DNA from: DATKWV01 sp035529405
GTDB lineage: Bacteria > Planctomycetota > Phycisphaerae > Sedimentisphaerales > Anaerobacaceae
DNA length: 15,649 nucleotides
NCBI GenBank assembly: GCA_035529405.1
Contig: DATKWV010000115.1
Coordinates: 1 to 15,649 of the forward strand
Direction: 5' to 3'
Below, one piece after another: positions 1-7,040 of this stretch (the first letter of the stretch is position 1; every line of letters begins with the position of its first letter). The position numbers and the translations under genes were made by a program. Under the pieces are notes generated by a model. The model ran no database searches and was not told where the DNA came from. It saw nothing but the letters and a program-made list of their open reading frames with translations.

Positions 1-203
1 GTCGTGTCAAACCCCAATCGGTCGGGGTCGAGGGTTCGTATATCAGCCATAACGGTCTGGGCCTGGCTGTATTCCTGCATTTCGCTGTCCCAGCTTCGCT
101 GCGCCCTGGGCAGGTAAACGCCCCAGACAAGCAGCGGCCACAGCGCTGTCACTGCGGGAACAAGTACATAGTAGAAAACCGGATTTTTGTATATATTCCT
201 CAT
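1..203 (-). CDS. gspM: GspM/PilO-like T2SS assembly-platform protein, N-terminal fragment
   Basis: Only the first 67 codons lie in the window; the gene runs off the left edge. The ATG overlaps the gspL stop as ATGA (200-203), the usual sign of translational coupling. The protein begins MRNIYKNPVFYYVLVP and has one hydrophobic segment at about residues 9-30, including ALWPLLVWGVYLP. A polar, helical-looking stretch (RAQRSWDSEMQEYSQAQ) follows. A short cytoplasmic tail, one membrane span and then a periplasmic coiled coil is the layout of GspM/PilO, which pairs with GspL/PilN in the inner-membrane platform. The call rests on topology and on position directly after gspL; no diagnostic motif lies in the visible part. 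Confidence 0.7.
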   Translation of the reverse strand, partial: MRNIYKNPVFYYVLVPAVTALWPLLVWGVYLPRAQRSWDSEMQEYSQAQTVMADIRTLDPDRLGFDT

Positions 204-1702
204 AATCGCTGCTGCTTTTTCGGTACGACCGTCATAGTGAAACTATCCCGCCCGCGTTCCGGCACCAGGCGGTCCTGCAGGATTTCCAGCCCGTTTTCCT
301 CGATGGCGCCGCGCAATTTCAGGGTATCCTTGCGGCTGGGGGTATCACCTGCTATCTGGATAGTCTTGGTTGTTATGGATATTGATTCTATATTCAAACG
401 CGTCTGGGCGGCACAGTTGTTAAATGCGCCCAGCACCAGGGTCAGTTTTGCGGCAACAGATTCTTCGCCCGTAACACTCAGCTGGCCGCTTTTTACATTC
501 TCAATGCGCCTTTTTTCACTCGTCAGCTTTCTAAGCGGGCTGGGCGGCAGCTTCTTGCCCAACATCACGGCCGCGTACTGTTTTGCGAATTTTTCGCGAA
601 GCCGCCAGCGGGGTCTGTTTTCCCGGAATAAGCCTATCTGAAAATAGATACCTGCTGCAACAATCAGCACCGTAAGGCACACACCCAGCAGCTTCAGGGC
701 CTTTTGCAGCTGGATTTTCCGCCCCTGGTAAGGCATGAAATCGTGGCGGAAATCAATTGCGTATTGCCTGTCGGTGCCGCAGACAGCCGCTGCGTATGCG
801 ATGGCGAAATCAACTGCTCCGGTGCAATTTGTGAATTCGTCAGCGTCGGTCAGCACAGAATCGGTCAACTGCAGCGCCTGAACTTCTATGCCAAGTTTGC
901 CGCTCAGGTGCTCAAAATTCACGGAACTGCCGGCATCGAAGACCTTCAGTTTTTTCAGTTGCCGGCCGGTTGCCAGCGCCGCTACTACGGGAAATTCTCT
1001 GCACAGAAGCTGGTTCTTGTCCTGGCCGGTGCCAAGAATGAATGTTCGCACACCTTGTGAGAGCATTGGTGACTGCTTTTCAGTGCCGCTGCTGTGCAAT
1101 GGAAAAATAAAATAACCGCTGTGTTCGGAAAAAACACAGAAGACGGTTTCGCCGTCGAATGACCGTTTCGCAATAACATTGCCCCGGATAAACCTCGACA
1201 GACTGTTGGCATCAGGCTCTATGGCGACGGGCTCAAGATTCTTGCTTTGCAGGCAAAGAATGATTTCGGACAAAACCTGCTTATCCGCGGTAAAAACCAT
1301 AAGCTGCGAGCCGTTCTGGTCGCTTGAAACCGTGCCGAAAGACAGCGCAAAGCTGCCTATGTCCATAGCCAGCGATTCTTCGGTATCAAAGCGAACAGTT
1401 GTGGCAATCTGCTTTGGGTCGGTAAAGGCCGAGTGCACGCTGTGCTGCATATAGAGACTGCAATCCAGAGACACCGCAACCTCACAGTTCTGATACAAGG
1501 CCTCTTTTTCCCGGCAGCGCTGGGCAACAAGGTTTATCAATCGGGCGGTAAGGGACTGCTGGGCGGCATCGGCCGGCTGTTCTTTTTCAACGGTAACGCT
1601 GAAACAGTCGAGTATTTTCCTCTCACGGCCCCGTGAACTCAAACATACCGCTGTCGCGGACCCTTTGCTCAAATATATACCTAAGTAATTCTGACCTTCC
1701 AC
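200..1702 (-). CDS. gspL: GspL: PilM-like actin-fold domain fused to a PilN-like membrane/periplasmic part
   Basis: GspL recruits the GspE ATPase to the inner membrane and pairs with GspM. The 500-residue protein has a long cytoplasmic region (about 1-330) opening with the ASKHA/PilM-like pattern YLGIYLSKGSATAV. Residues 300-325 (IAYAAAVCGTDRQYAIDFR) look like the end of that fold. A single membrane span lies at about 336-357, and a periplasmic region with ferredoxin-like alternation (NIESISITTKTIQIAG) lies at about 360-500. It is longer than a typical proteobacterial GspL of about 400 residues. The start is GTG, with AGGGG 10 bases upstream. It lies 80 bases after gspK and overlaps gspM by ATGA. 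Sequence similarity in this family is low, so the call rests on architecture and context. Confidence 0.8.
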   Translation of the reverse strand: MEGQNYLGIYLSKGSATAVCLSSRGRERKILDCFSVTVEKEQPADAAQQSLTARLINLVAQRCREKEALYQNCEVAVSLDCSLYMQHSVHSAFTDPKQIATTVRFDTEESLAMDIGSFALSFGTVSSDQNGSQLMVFTADKQVLSEIILCLQSKNLEPVAIEPDANSLSRFIRGNVIAKRSFDGETVFCVFSEHSGYFIFPLHSSGTEKQSPMLSQGVRTFILGTGQDKNQLLCREFPVVAALATGRQLKKLKVFDAGSSVNFEHLSGKLGIEVQALQLTDSVLTDADEFTNCTGAVDFAIAYAAAVCGTDRQYAIDFRHDFMPYQGRKIQLQKALKLLGVCLTVLIVAAGIYFQIGLFRENRPRWRLREKFAKQYAAVMLGKKLPPSPLRKLTSEKRRIENVKSGQLSVTGEESVAAKLTLVLGAFNNCAAQTRLNIESISITTKTIQIAGDTPSRKDTLKLRGAIEENGLEILQDRLVPERGRDSFTMTVVPKKQQRL

Positions 1703-1761
1703 TTAATCTGTACCCCTGTAAACATTCATTAACTGTCAACCTGATACGGCTATACACGTGA

Positions 1762-1790
1762 TTGGCTGATATTGCCGTAATTTCAGCCAA
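1762..1790 (-). other. Intercistronic hairpin overlapping the gspK stop codon
   Basis: TTGGCTGA (1762-1769) and TCAGCCAA (1783-1790) form a perfect 8-bp stem. It is extended by ATT/AAT after one mismatch, leaving a 5-base loop. The gspK TGA (1783-1785) sits inside the stem. No U-run follows on the transcribed strand, so it is not a canonical intrinsic terminator. It may be an RNA-stability or processing hairpin separating gspD-K from gspL-M, or a partial attenuator. The pairing is seen directly; the role is inferred. Confidence 0.5.
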
Positions 1791-3093
1791 AGATTATAGC
1801 AACCGGTTTCAATTTTCCGTTATCTTTTACTACTCCTACAACAGCCGACACCGTGGCCAGTCCGTTTACCGATTTTATTTTGATACTGAAAACCGTGCTT
1901 TCGGTGGTAATATAGTTCTGGCAGTTTTTAATGGCGCCGGAATATCCCATCAGCTGTTTACTGAAGTCTTCTATACTTTCAAAAGGTTTTATGCGCCTTC
2001 TATATATAATTTCTTCGGCGATTTCGTCGGCGTCGCCGCCGAAACTAAACGCCGCTTCCAGAACCTGCCGAGGGGCTGTGTTTATATTGACCTTGCCGGC
2101 AGGCCAGAGTGTGATATATTTCAAGGCCGATTCGGTTCTGTCATCGGCGATTATAGTCGGTCTGGCAAGCAGTTCGGTGTCAATGAGGCTGCTGTGAAAA
2201 AGCCTTGCGAAACTGGTTTGATGCACCTCGGCTGGTATGTTTTCAACCGTCCGCCTCCTGCTGCTGCGGCGGCGACTTGCGGCGCTGCTGCGAGTGGCAC
2301 CCCGGGTCGGCCCCAAGGGCGTGATTACCCTGGTTGGCTTGAATTCGAGCTTGAATTGTTTTATTTCGGCCAACTGTTCCAACTGTTCGCGTAAAGAATC
2401 GACCTCAAAATCATTGACATCCATCCACTCGCAGAAAGTATCGAATCCCGCCTTTACTTCACGTTCAATATCCTTCTGGTTCAAAAGCATCCAGCCAAGC
2501 GGATACTTTGCGTTTTCATCCTCAATATCGACCGTTACCACGGCTGAACCGATTTCAAATTCAACAGGCTCGGTCAAAAACGGCCACGGCGGGCCGTATG
2601 GACCTCTTATGATAAAGCTCTTGGCGGCACCAAGGTCCATTATCTTCTGAAAATCGCCGGCGACATTGGAATCGTTGGTGTCCACAAAACCGGCCAGATA
2701 ACCTGTAACATCCATGAAATTTACATTTTCCTGGCCCAAACTGCTGCCCCACTGGTAGGTTGAATAATCAAACCATTCATCTATGAGCTGCTGGTACTGC
2801 TGCTGGTCAAGTGTGAATAAATCCGAAAAATCAGGTTCGTTCGGCCTGTCAATTGCGCCGGGACTGTTGAAATCCGCCAGCATCGCAAGCACATACTTGA
2901 TTGCAGAGTCGCGCGCATAGCGGGCCTGGCAGGAATCCATCATATATCGATGCCTGTGGCGCTGCGCCGCAACGCGGGCCGTCAGCGTGTAACCAAGCGT
3001 CGCAAGCACCACTAATAACACAACCGTTACAAGCAGCACTATACCGCGGCGCTGAAGGCCGGATACGTTATGTATGGTTTCATTCCTGTTCAT
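1783..3093 (-). CDS. gspK: GspK, minor pseudopilin at the pseudopilus tip
   Basis: GspK caps the pseudopilus with GspI and GspJ. From the chosen ATG at 3093 the protein is 436 residues. It has a basic leader ending QRRG (residue 17), then the hydrophobic segment IVLLVTVVLLVVLATLGYTL. There is no Glu at +5 of the mature form, as is usual for GspK. The later part has the family's paired helix-hairpin-helix-like signature: VNINTAPRQVLEAAF (335-349) and DADEIAEEIIYRRR (354-367), followed by KPFESIEDF. Residues 263-282 are an unusual Arg/Ser-rich insertion (SSAASRRRSSRRR). Upstream in-frame codons at 3117 and 3138 exist. 3093 is preferred because a GAAG-type site lies about 10 bases upstream and the leader is then of normal length. 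It overlaps the 3' end of gspJ by 14 bases. Confidence 0.9.
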   Translation of the reverse strand: MNRNETIHNVSGLQRRGIVLLVTVVLLVVLATLGYTLTARVAAQRHRHRYMMDSCQARYARDSAIKYVLAMLADFNSPGAIDRPNEPDFSDLFTLDQQQYQQLIDEWFDYSTYQWGSSLGQENVNFMDVTGYLAGFVDTNDSNVAGDFQKIMDLGAAKSFIIRGPYGPPWPFLTEPVEFEIGSAVVTVDIEDENAKYPLGWMLLNQKDIEREVKAGFDTFCEWMDVNDFEVDSLREQLEQLAEIKQFKLEFKPTRVITPLGPTRGATRSSAASRRRSSRRRTVENIPAEVHQTSFARLFHSSLIDTELLARPTIIADDRTESALKYITLWPAGKVNINTAPRQVLEAAFSFGGDADEIAEEIIYRRRIKPFESIEDFSKQLMGYSGAIKNCQNYITTESTVFSIKIKSVNGLATVSAVVGVVKDNGKLKPVAIIFG

Positions 3094-3877
3094 TGGGTTC
3101 TGCTTCTTCAAATTCATCCTGCTGGTTCGCGTCTTCAAGTTCGGCTGCCAGCGTAAGGTCGTTGACGTCTATTTCAGCAAGGCTGAACGCAATTATTCTG
3201 GTTCTGTCGATTGCGATGGACCTGGTAACTTTATCTTCCTCATAGACGTCGAAACTACCGGAGGCGGTTTTGAAAGGTTCGGCAAAAGACAGCGACACAA
3301 CCACGCCGGCCGGCAGGGAATTAACGTTCCATTGCTGCAGCAGCTCTTCTCGCTGCGGCACTTCTATCCTGAACAAGGTGACCCCTGTACAAATCGGCAC
3401 AAAAGAACGGTCGCTTTCCAAATCGCTGCGTGACCGGTCCAGCAGCTTATCCTCAAGCGCCATACCGCTGTAACTGCGGTACAGAATCAGGCCTTTGGCG
3501 GTTGTCTCGTAATCATAGCTTGCCTGCCAAACGATTTTTTCAAAGGTCTGCTTGTTGTTACTGCTATCGTAAATGGTGTTTATAATCTGCAGCCTGGCGG
3601 CGGGATAAAGATTATCAAGTTTATTTTCTATTACAATTTTTACGTCGCGGCCGCAGGCCGTTACTTTCTCAAGGTCGCCGGTCATAAGCTGCAGAACCTC
3701 ATCGGCCAGCTGTGAGCCTTCCAGCCTTGCGGTCACCGAAGCAGCCAGACTCTCGGAACGATGATAAATACCAAGCACCGCAACCAGAACCATTGCACCT
3801 ATTACCAGCGCCGCAAGCACCTCCGCAAGCGAATAACCACGGCTGTAACTGTTATTTTTACGAGAAACAGAATTCAT
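3080..3877 (-). CDS. gspJ: GspJ, minor pseudopilin
   Basis: GspJ is part of the I-J-K tip complex of the T2SS pseudopilus. The 265-residue protein has a canonical type IV prepilin leader: a short basic N-terminus, then G14|YSLAE with Glu at mature +5, then LAALVIGAMVLVAVLGIY. The middle contains the WQASYDYETTAKGLILYR strand pattern, and 186-200 (NSLPAGVVVSLSFAE) is the LP-x-x-V-x-(V/L)-x-(L/F) stretch common in GspJ. The C-terminus is strongly acidic (EFEEAEPNEQE). It starts 16 bases after gspI and overlaps the gspK start. The Shine-Dalgarno site is weak (AAAGATAAAAG). Confidence 0.9.
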   Translation of the reverse strand: MNSVSRKNNSYSRGYSLAEVLAALVIGAMVLVAVLGIYHRSESLAASVTARLEGSQLADEVLQLMTGDLEKVTACGRDVKIVIENKLDNLYPAARLQIINTIYDSSNNKQTFEKIVWQASYDYETTAKGLILYRSYSGMALEDKLLDRSRSDLESDRSFVPICTGVTLFRIEVPQREELLQQWNVNSLPAGVVVSLSFAEPFKTASGSFDVYEEDKVTRSIAIDRTRIIAFSLAEIDVNDLTLAAELEDANQQDEFEEAEPNEQE

Positions 3878-3893
3878 AACTTTTATCTTTGTG

Positions 3894-4733
3894 CTACTTT
3901 TTTTTCAACTGTTCGAAAAGTTTCATGATATATTCCCAGAACTCTTCGGGCGTTCTGGGCCTTTTGTCCTGCCAGCGGTCCTGCTGCTTGTCCTGCTGCG
4001 GCTGCGACTCCTGCGCAATCTCAGTATACGCTCTCTGGAGATTTACCTTCTGTTCAGGTGTGGGCTGGCCGGCTGTTTGTTCGTACAGGTCAATCGCCGC
4101 CTTAACAAAATAACCGTCTTCGGTTACAAGCATATCGTTTTCAAGCCATTGCCGGACAGTTTCCTCATCCACACCGGCGTATTCGGCTGCTTCTTCGATG
4201 CTTTCAATAATTTCTTCAGCCAGCAGTTCTTTTTTCTGTTCTTTTTCCTGTTCGATTTTTTCCAGTTGCGAGCCGGTCAGGAAAGTCAGCCAGTGTGTCA
4301 GTTCCACTGTTTGGACCTGGCCCGCAGTGTCGGAATATTGGGCCGAGCAGACACCTTTGACCCAGGTTTTGCTGCTGGACGGTTCGCTGAAGGTCTCAAC
4401 CGCTGTTTCCCATTCAATCGCGGGATACTTTTCACTGACACCGTATTCGACATTTTGGCTGACGGAACTGCTGCACAGCAGCTTTTCCATGTTCTCTCTT
4501 GCCACCTCAAAGGCCTGGGCGTTCAGCGTCAAATCGGCGGCCGAGTCGGCGCAGCGATTTATAACAACCACCACCCCGGAGGTTATAATCGCCAGAATCA
4601 TCAAGGCCGCCAATACCTCTACCAGACAAAAGGCCCTGTGAAAACAACATATCCCGCAGACAGACAACGGCTCTGGCCGGCCGTCTTTTATGCGCCGCCG
4701 CACAGGTATTATTTTATCAAAACGGTATTTCAC
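3894..4733 (-). CDS. gspI: GspI-like minor pseudopilin with an extra C-terminal helical domain
   Basis: Residues 33-58 (RA|FCLVEVLAALMILAI...) are a type III prepilin signal with Glu at mature +5. Residues 35-152 have the size and pattern of GspI (NAQAFEVARENMEKLL), which nucleates the pseudopilus tip with J and K. Three things are odd. The leader is long (34 residues). The residue before the cleavage site is Ala34, not Gly. The pseudopilin domain is followed by about 125 extra residues: a charged helix (155-178), a helix-turn-helix-like block (179-217), a Gln/Asp/Arg-rich stretch (240-260), and a terminal amphipathic helix ending KLFEQLKKK. The start is GTG at 4733, with AAGG seven bases upstream, overlapping gspH by 17 bases. 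GTG at 4703 or TTG at 4667 would give shorter leaders but lack ribosome sites. Identity as GspI rests mainly on gene order. Confidence 0.82.
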   Translation of the reverse strand: MKYRFDKIIPVRRRIKDGRPEPLSVCGICCFHRAFCLVEVLAALMILAIITSGVVVVINRCADSAADLTLNAQAFEVARENMEKLLCSSSVSQNVEYGVSEKYPAIEWETAVETFSEPSSSKTWVKGVCSAQYSDTAGQVQTVELTHWLTFLTGSQLEKIEQEKEQKKELLAEEIIESIEEAAEYAGVDEETVRQWLENDMLVTEDGYFVKAAIDLYEQTAGQPTPEQKVNLQRAYTEIAQESQPQQDKQQDRWQDKRPRTPEEFWEYIMKLFEQLKKK

Positions 4734-5271
4734 TTTCAGACCTTGTCAAAAGAAGCTGGGCATCACCTTCCGTTAACGTCACAGCAGGATTCAAGCGGTT
4801 AACCACAACCGAATAAATTCGTTCCTCTTCGTCCAGGAAAACCATTTTCCCCCCGTATTGCCAGCCGGCGTGCCCGACCCGAAACCTTGCACGGCCTTCG
4901 TTGGTAAAGTCACCGTCGTCGAATTCGACATAAGCCAGCCAGCAATTATCACCAAAATCGTTCCACACAATGACCTCTTCTTCCAGAACATCTGAAAGAT
5001 TGTCCGAGCTTATTTGGCGCAGCAGGTAGCTTTGCTCGGCCAGGTCCACGATAACCTCGTATCTTTTATCGCTTTCGGCTGCGCCGTGGGCCGCCATCTG
5101 CATGGCTGAGACAAAATCCTGCAGCCGGGCCCTGAAGGTGTTTCTCCTGAGCATGCCGAAAAGACGCACCTGCGCCAGCGAAAAAAACAACGCAATCATC
5201 AATACCACAATTATCAACTCGGTCAGCGTGAAAGCAGTTTTTAGTTTCGAGTTTTTAGTTGTGAGTTTCAT
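4717..5271 (-). CDS. gspH: GspH, minor pseudopilin
   Basis: GspH links the major pseudopilin shaft to the tip complex. The 184-residue protein has a prepilin leader of 13 residues ending TA|FTLTELIIVVLMIALFFSL, with Glu18 at mature +5 but Ala13 rather than Gly before the scissile bond. The C-terminal half has the beta-rich pattern of the GspH/FimT family (RYEVIVDLAEQSYLL, ARFRVGHAGW). The first 12 codons (MKLTTKNSKLKT) are made of an AACTAAAAA repeat that is one arm of an inverted repeat around the start codon. So the leader appears to be built partly from non-coding repeat DNA. The Shine-Dalgarno site is very poor. It follows gspG by 38 bases and overlaps gspI. Confidence 0.88.
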   Translation of the reverse strand: MKLTTKNSKLKTAFTLTELIIVVLMIALFFSLAQVRLFGMLRRNTFRARLQDFVSAMQMAAHGAAESDKRYEVIVDLAEQSYLLRQISSDNLSDVLEEEVIVWNDFGDNCWLAYVEFDDGDFTNEGRARFRVGHAGWQYGGKMVFLDEEERIYSVVVNRLNPAVTLTEGDAQLLLTRSESEIPF

Positions 5272-5308
5272 ACCACAGGTTTCGCATTTTCAGTTACAAC
5301 TTAAAAAC
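5251..5308 (-). repeat. Inverted repeat flanking the gspH start codon
   Basis: The arm at 5296-5308 (ACAACTTAAAAAC on +) and the arm at 5251-5262 (GTTTTTAGTTGT on +) are complementary over 12 bp with a single bulged base. The 33-base loop contains the gspH ATG at 5271. A second AACTAAAAA copy lies just inside gspH (5236-5245 region), and a related AAACTAAAAATTG follows the gspF stop near 5777-5789. In RNA this could form a hairpin presenting the gspH start in its loop. It could also be a scar of an inserted element. The pairing is seen directly; the origin and role are inferred. Confidence 0.6.
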
Positions 5309-5309
5309 C

Positions 5310-5753
5310 TCAGTAAGCATCGGTGCTGAGCAGGTCGGCATCATAACTTTCGCCGCCTTCCTGATTGTCGGCGCCAAGACTCTTGATTACGAAGGGCATA
5401 CCGCTTTCGGGAAACCGCTCGTAGATAAATTCGTTTCCCCAGCCGTCTGTGGGTATGTCCGTGGTCTCAAGATAACCGCCCGGCTGGTAGTTGGCAATGT
5501 CGCCGGGCTGCTCAATAAGGGCAAGCAGACCCTCATCCTCTTCCGGGAATCGGCTGGTATCCATCTTGAACTGGTTGACGGCGGAGTGAAGCATCTTGAG
5601 GTTTGCCTTGGTGGTTGTGACTCTTGCCTTGTCAATCTGGGTGGCCACTTTTGTAACCACGAGGGTCGCAAGCAGGCCGATGATAATCAGCATGGCCATA
5701 AGCTCGACCATCGTAAAACCTTTTCCGTGTTTTCTCCTTGTTTTGTTTTTCAT
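5310..5753 (-). CDS. gspG: GspG, major pseudopilin
   Basis: GspG polymerises into the pseudopilus that pushes substrates through the secretin. From the ATG at 5753 the protein is 147 residues, the normal family size. The leader MKNKTRRKHGKG is cut before FTMVELMAMLIIIGLLATLV, giving Gly12 at -1 and Glu17 at mature +5. Then come the family hallmarks: KARVTTTKANLKMLHSAVNQ, DTSRFP, the GGYL / DGWGNEFIY block (conserved as W-G-x-x-Y), and a C-terminal GADNQEGGESYDADL resembling the GspG calcium-binding loop. GAAAGG about 10 bases upstream fixes the start; codons further upstream read through gspF sequence and do not fit. It is 34 bases downstream of gspF. Confidence 0.96.
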   Translation of the reverse strand: MKNKTRRKHGKGFTMVELMAMLIIIGLLATLVVTKVATQIDKARVTTTKANLKMLHSAVNQFKMDTSRFPEEDEGLLALIEQPGDIANYQPGGYLETTDIPTDGWGNEFIYERFPESGMPFVIKSLGADNQEGGESYDADLLSTDAY

Positions 5754-5787
5754 ATCGAGCGTACCTTTCAAAAAAACAATTTTTAGT

Positions 5788-7002
5788 TTAAAGCTTGCCT
5801 GCCGAAACCTCCAGAATCGGCAATATCGTTGCGTAAGCAATAACACCAATAATGGCGGCCATAATAATTATTATCATCGGCTCAATTGCGGCGCTTAGCC
5901 TTTCAATTACCACGTCACTCGAGGCTTCAAGATTTTCACTTATGTTTTTGAGCATTTTTTCCAGCTCACCGCTTTTTTCTCCGACGGTAATCATGTGGGC
6001 CACAGCCGGCTCAACAACGCCGCTGTCCCGCAGGGGCGTGGCGATATCGGCGCCTGCCAGGATCCTGTCGCGGGCCTGTTTGATAGCCAGTTTCATAAGT
6101 ACGTTTCCGGTGACCTCGGATACAACGCGCAAAGACTCAGCCATAACAAGGCCGCTGCCAAGCAGCGTCGAAAGTGTGGAAGCAAACCGGGCAACTATAC
6201 GCTGCTTTATAAGAGGCCCTACCACGGGTAAAGACAACATCAGCTTGTCCCGCAGATAAGCGCCGCGTTCGGTCCTTAGAAACCGCTTTAAGGCAAAAAC
6301 AATACCAAAAACAACCACCAGAACCAACAGAAGCCACCAGCTTGTCAGTATATGGCTTACACCCATCAACTGTCTTGTTATCCAGGGTAATTCCTGTCCT
6401 GTTCGGGCGATTTGCTCGGCTATTCTGGGGATAACCACCGTTGTGAGAATCAAAATCGCAGCCAGACAAAATATAATAAGAAAAATGGGATATATCATCG
6501 CGGTCATTATTTTCGATTCGAGTTTCTGGCGCTTTCCCATAAAATTTGCAATAGCTGCAAAATTGGCACCCAGGGCGCCGGTAAGCTCGCCCACCCGCAC
6601 CATGCTGACATAGACAACATCAAAATAATCGCTGTACTCACTTAGTGTCTCGGTAAAAGACTCGCCGGTAACAACACGGTCGTGAATGTCTGTGAGAGCG
6701 TTTCTGAACCTTGCGTCCGACGTCTGCAGGCCAAGCACAGAAAGGGCTTCGGTGAGTTTTATGCCGGAATTAAGCAGTGTTGCCATGTGCTTGGTGAAAT
6801 CGAGGATTACGGCCTTGCGGCTCTTTTTCAGGATACCGCCCAGGCCGGTGCTGTCTTTTGCGGCGGCCAGCTCGGTAACCGATACGGCGTGAATGCTGCG
6901 CGTCCTAAGCTGTTTTCTGGCTGCGTAAGGGCTTTCGGCAGTAACGGTGCCCCTGGTATTTTTGCCGTCCGGGGCTATCGCTTTGTACTGGTACCTGGGC
7001 AT
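5788..7002 (-). CDS. gspF: GspF, inner-membrane platform protein
   Basis: GspF is the polytopic platform protein that couples GspE ATP hydrolysis to pseudopilin insertion. The 404-residue protein begins MPRYQYKAIAPDGKNTRGTV, the typical GspF N-terminus. It has two T2SSF repeats at about 68-192 (DFTKHMATLLNSGIKLTEAL) and 272-395 (RFASTLSTLLGSGLVMAESL). Each has the G-E-x-(T/S)-G motif: RVGELTGAL at 136-144 and TVGEKSGELEKML at 339-351. Membrane spans lie at about 168-193, 221-240 and 374-397. The ATG at 7002 has no Shine-Dalgarno site; upstream lies a 7-base repeat array belonging to the element inserted between gspE and gspF. Translation may therefore depend on coupling or on RNA folding. Confidence 0.96.
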   Translation of the reverse strand: MPRYQYKAIAPDGKNTRGTVTAESPYAARKQLRTRSIHAVSVTELAAAKDSTGLGGILKKSRKAVILDFTKHMATLLNSGIKLTEALSVLGLQTSDARFRNALTDIHDRVVTGESFTETLSEYSDYFDVVYVSMVRVGELTGALGANFAAIANFMGKRQKLESKIMTAMIYPIFLIIFCLAAILILTTVVIPRIAEQIARTGQELPWITRQLMGVSHILTSWWLLLVLVVVFGIVFALKRFLRTERGAYLRDKLMLSLPVVGPLIKQRIVARFASTLSTLLGSGLVMAESLRVVSEVTGNVLMKLAIKQARDRILAGADIATPLRDSGVVEPAVAHMITVGEKSGELEKMLKNISENLEASSDVVIERLSAAIEPMIIIIMAAIIGVIAYATILPILEVSAGKL

Positions 7003-7012
7003 ATCATTACAA

Positions 7013-7040
7013 TTTACTATTGACTATTTACTATTTACTA
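7013..7040 (+). repeat. Array of four TTTACTA heptamers (gspF side)
   Basis: Four contiguous 7-base units: TTTACTA, TTGACTA, TTTACTA, TTTACTA. It is inverted relative to the array at 7275-7302. It overlaps the end of the four-helix-bundle ORF: the stop codon (7024-7026) and the last six codons (KIVNSK) fall in or beside the repeat. Pairing with the opposite array is perfect over at least 21 bp if shifted by one unit. Confidence 0.85.

Noticed and set aside
1703..1740. Perfect TTGACA -35 box on the minus strand upstream of gspL
   Set aside because: No acceptable -10 lies 15-19 bases downstream; the nearest, TACAGA, is at 21. An internal gspL promoter is not supported.
3898..3905. Run of eight A (minus strand) at the end of gspI as a possible slippage site
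   Set aside because: It lies two codons before the stop; slippage would change only the tail, with no alternative product of note.
3891..4802. 303-residue plus-strand ORF opposite gspI, and a 272-residue one opposite gspD (9142-9960)
   Set aside because: Both are antisense shadows of well-supported genes, with Phe/Cys/His-rich or low-quality protein sequence.
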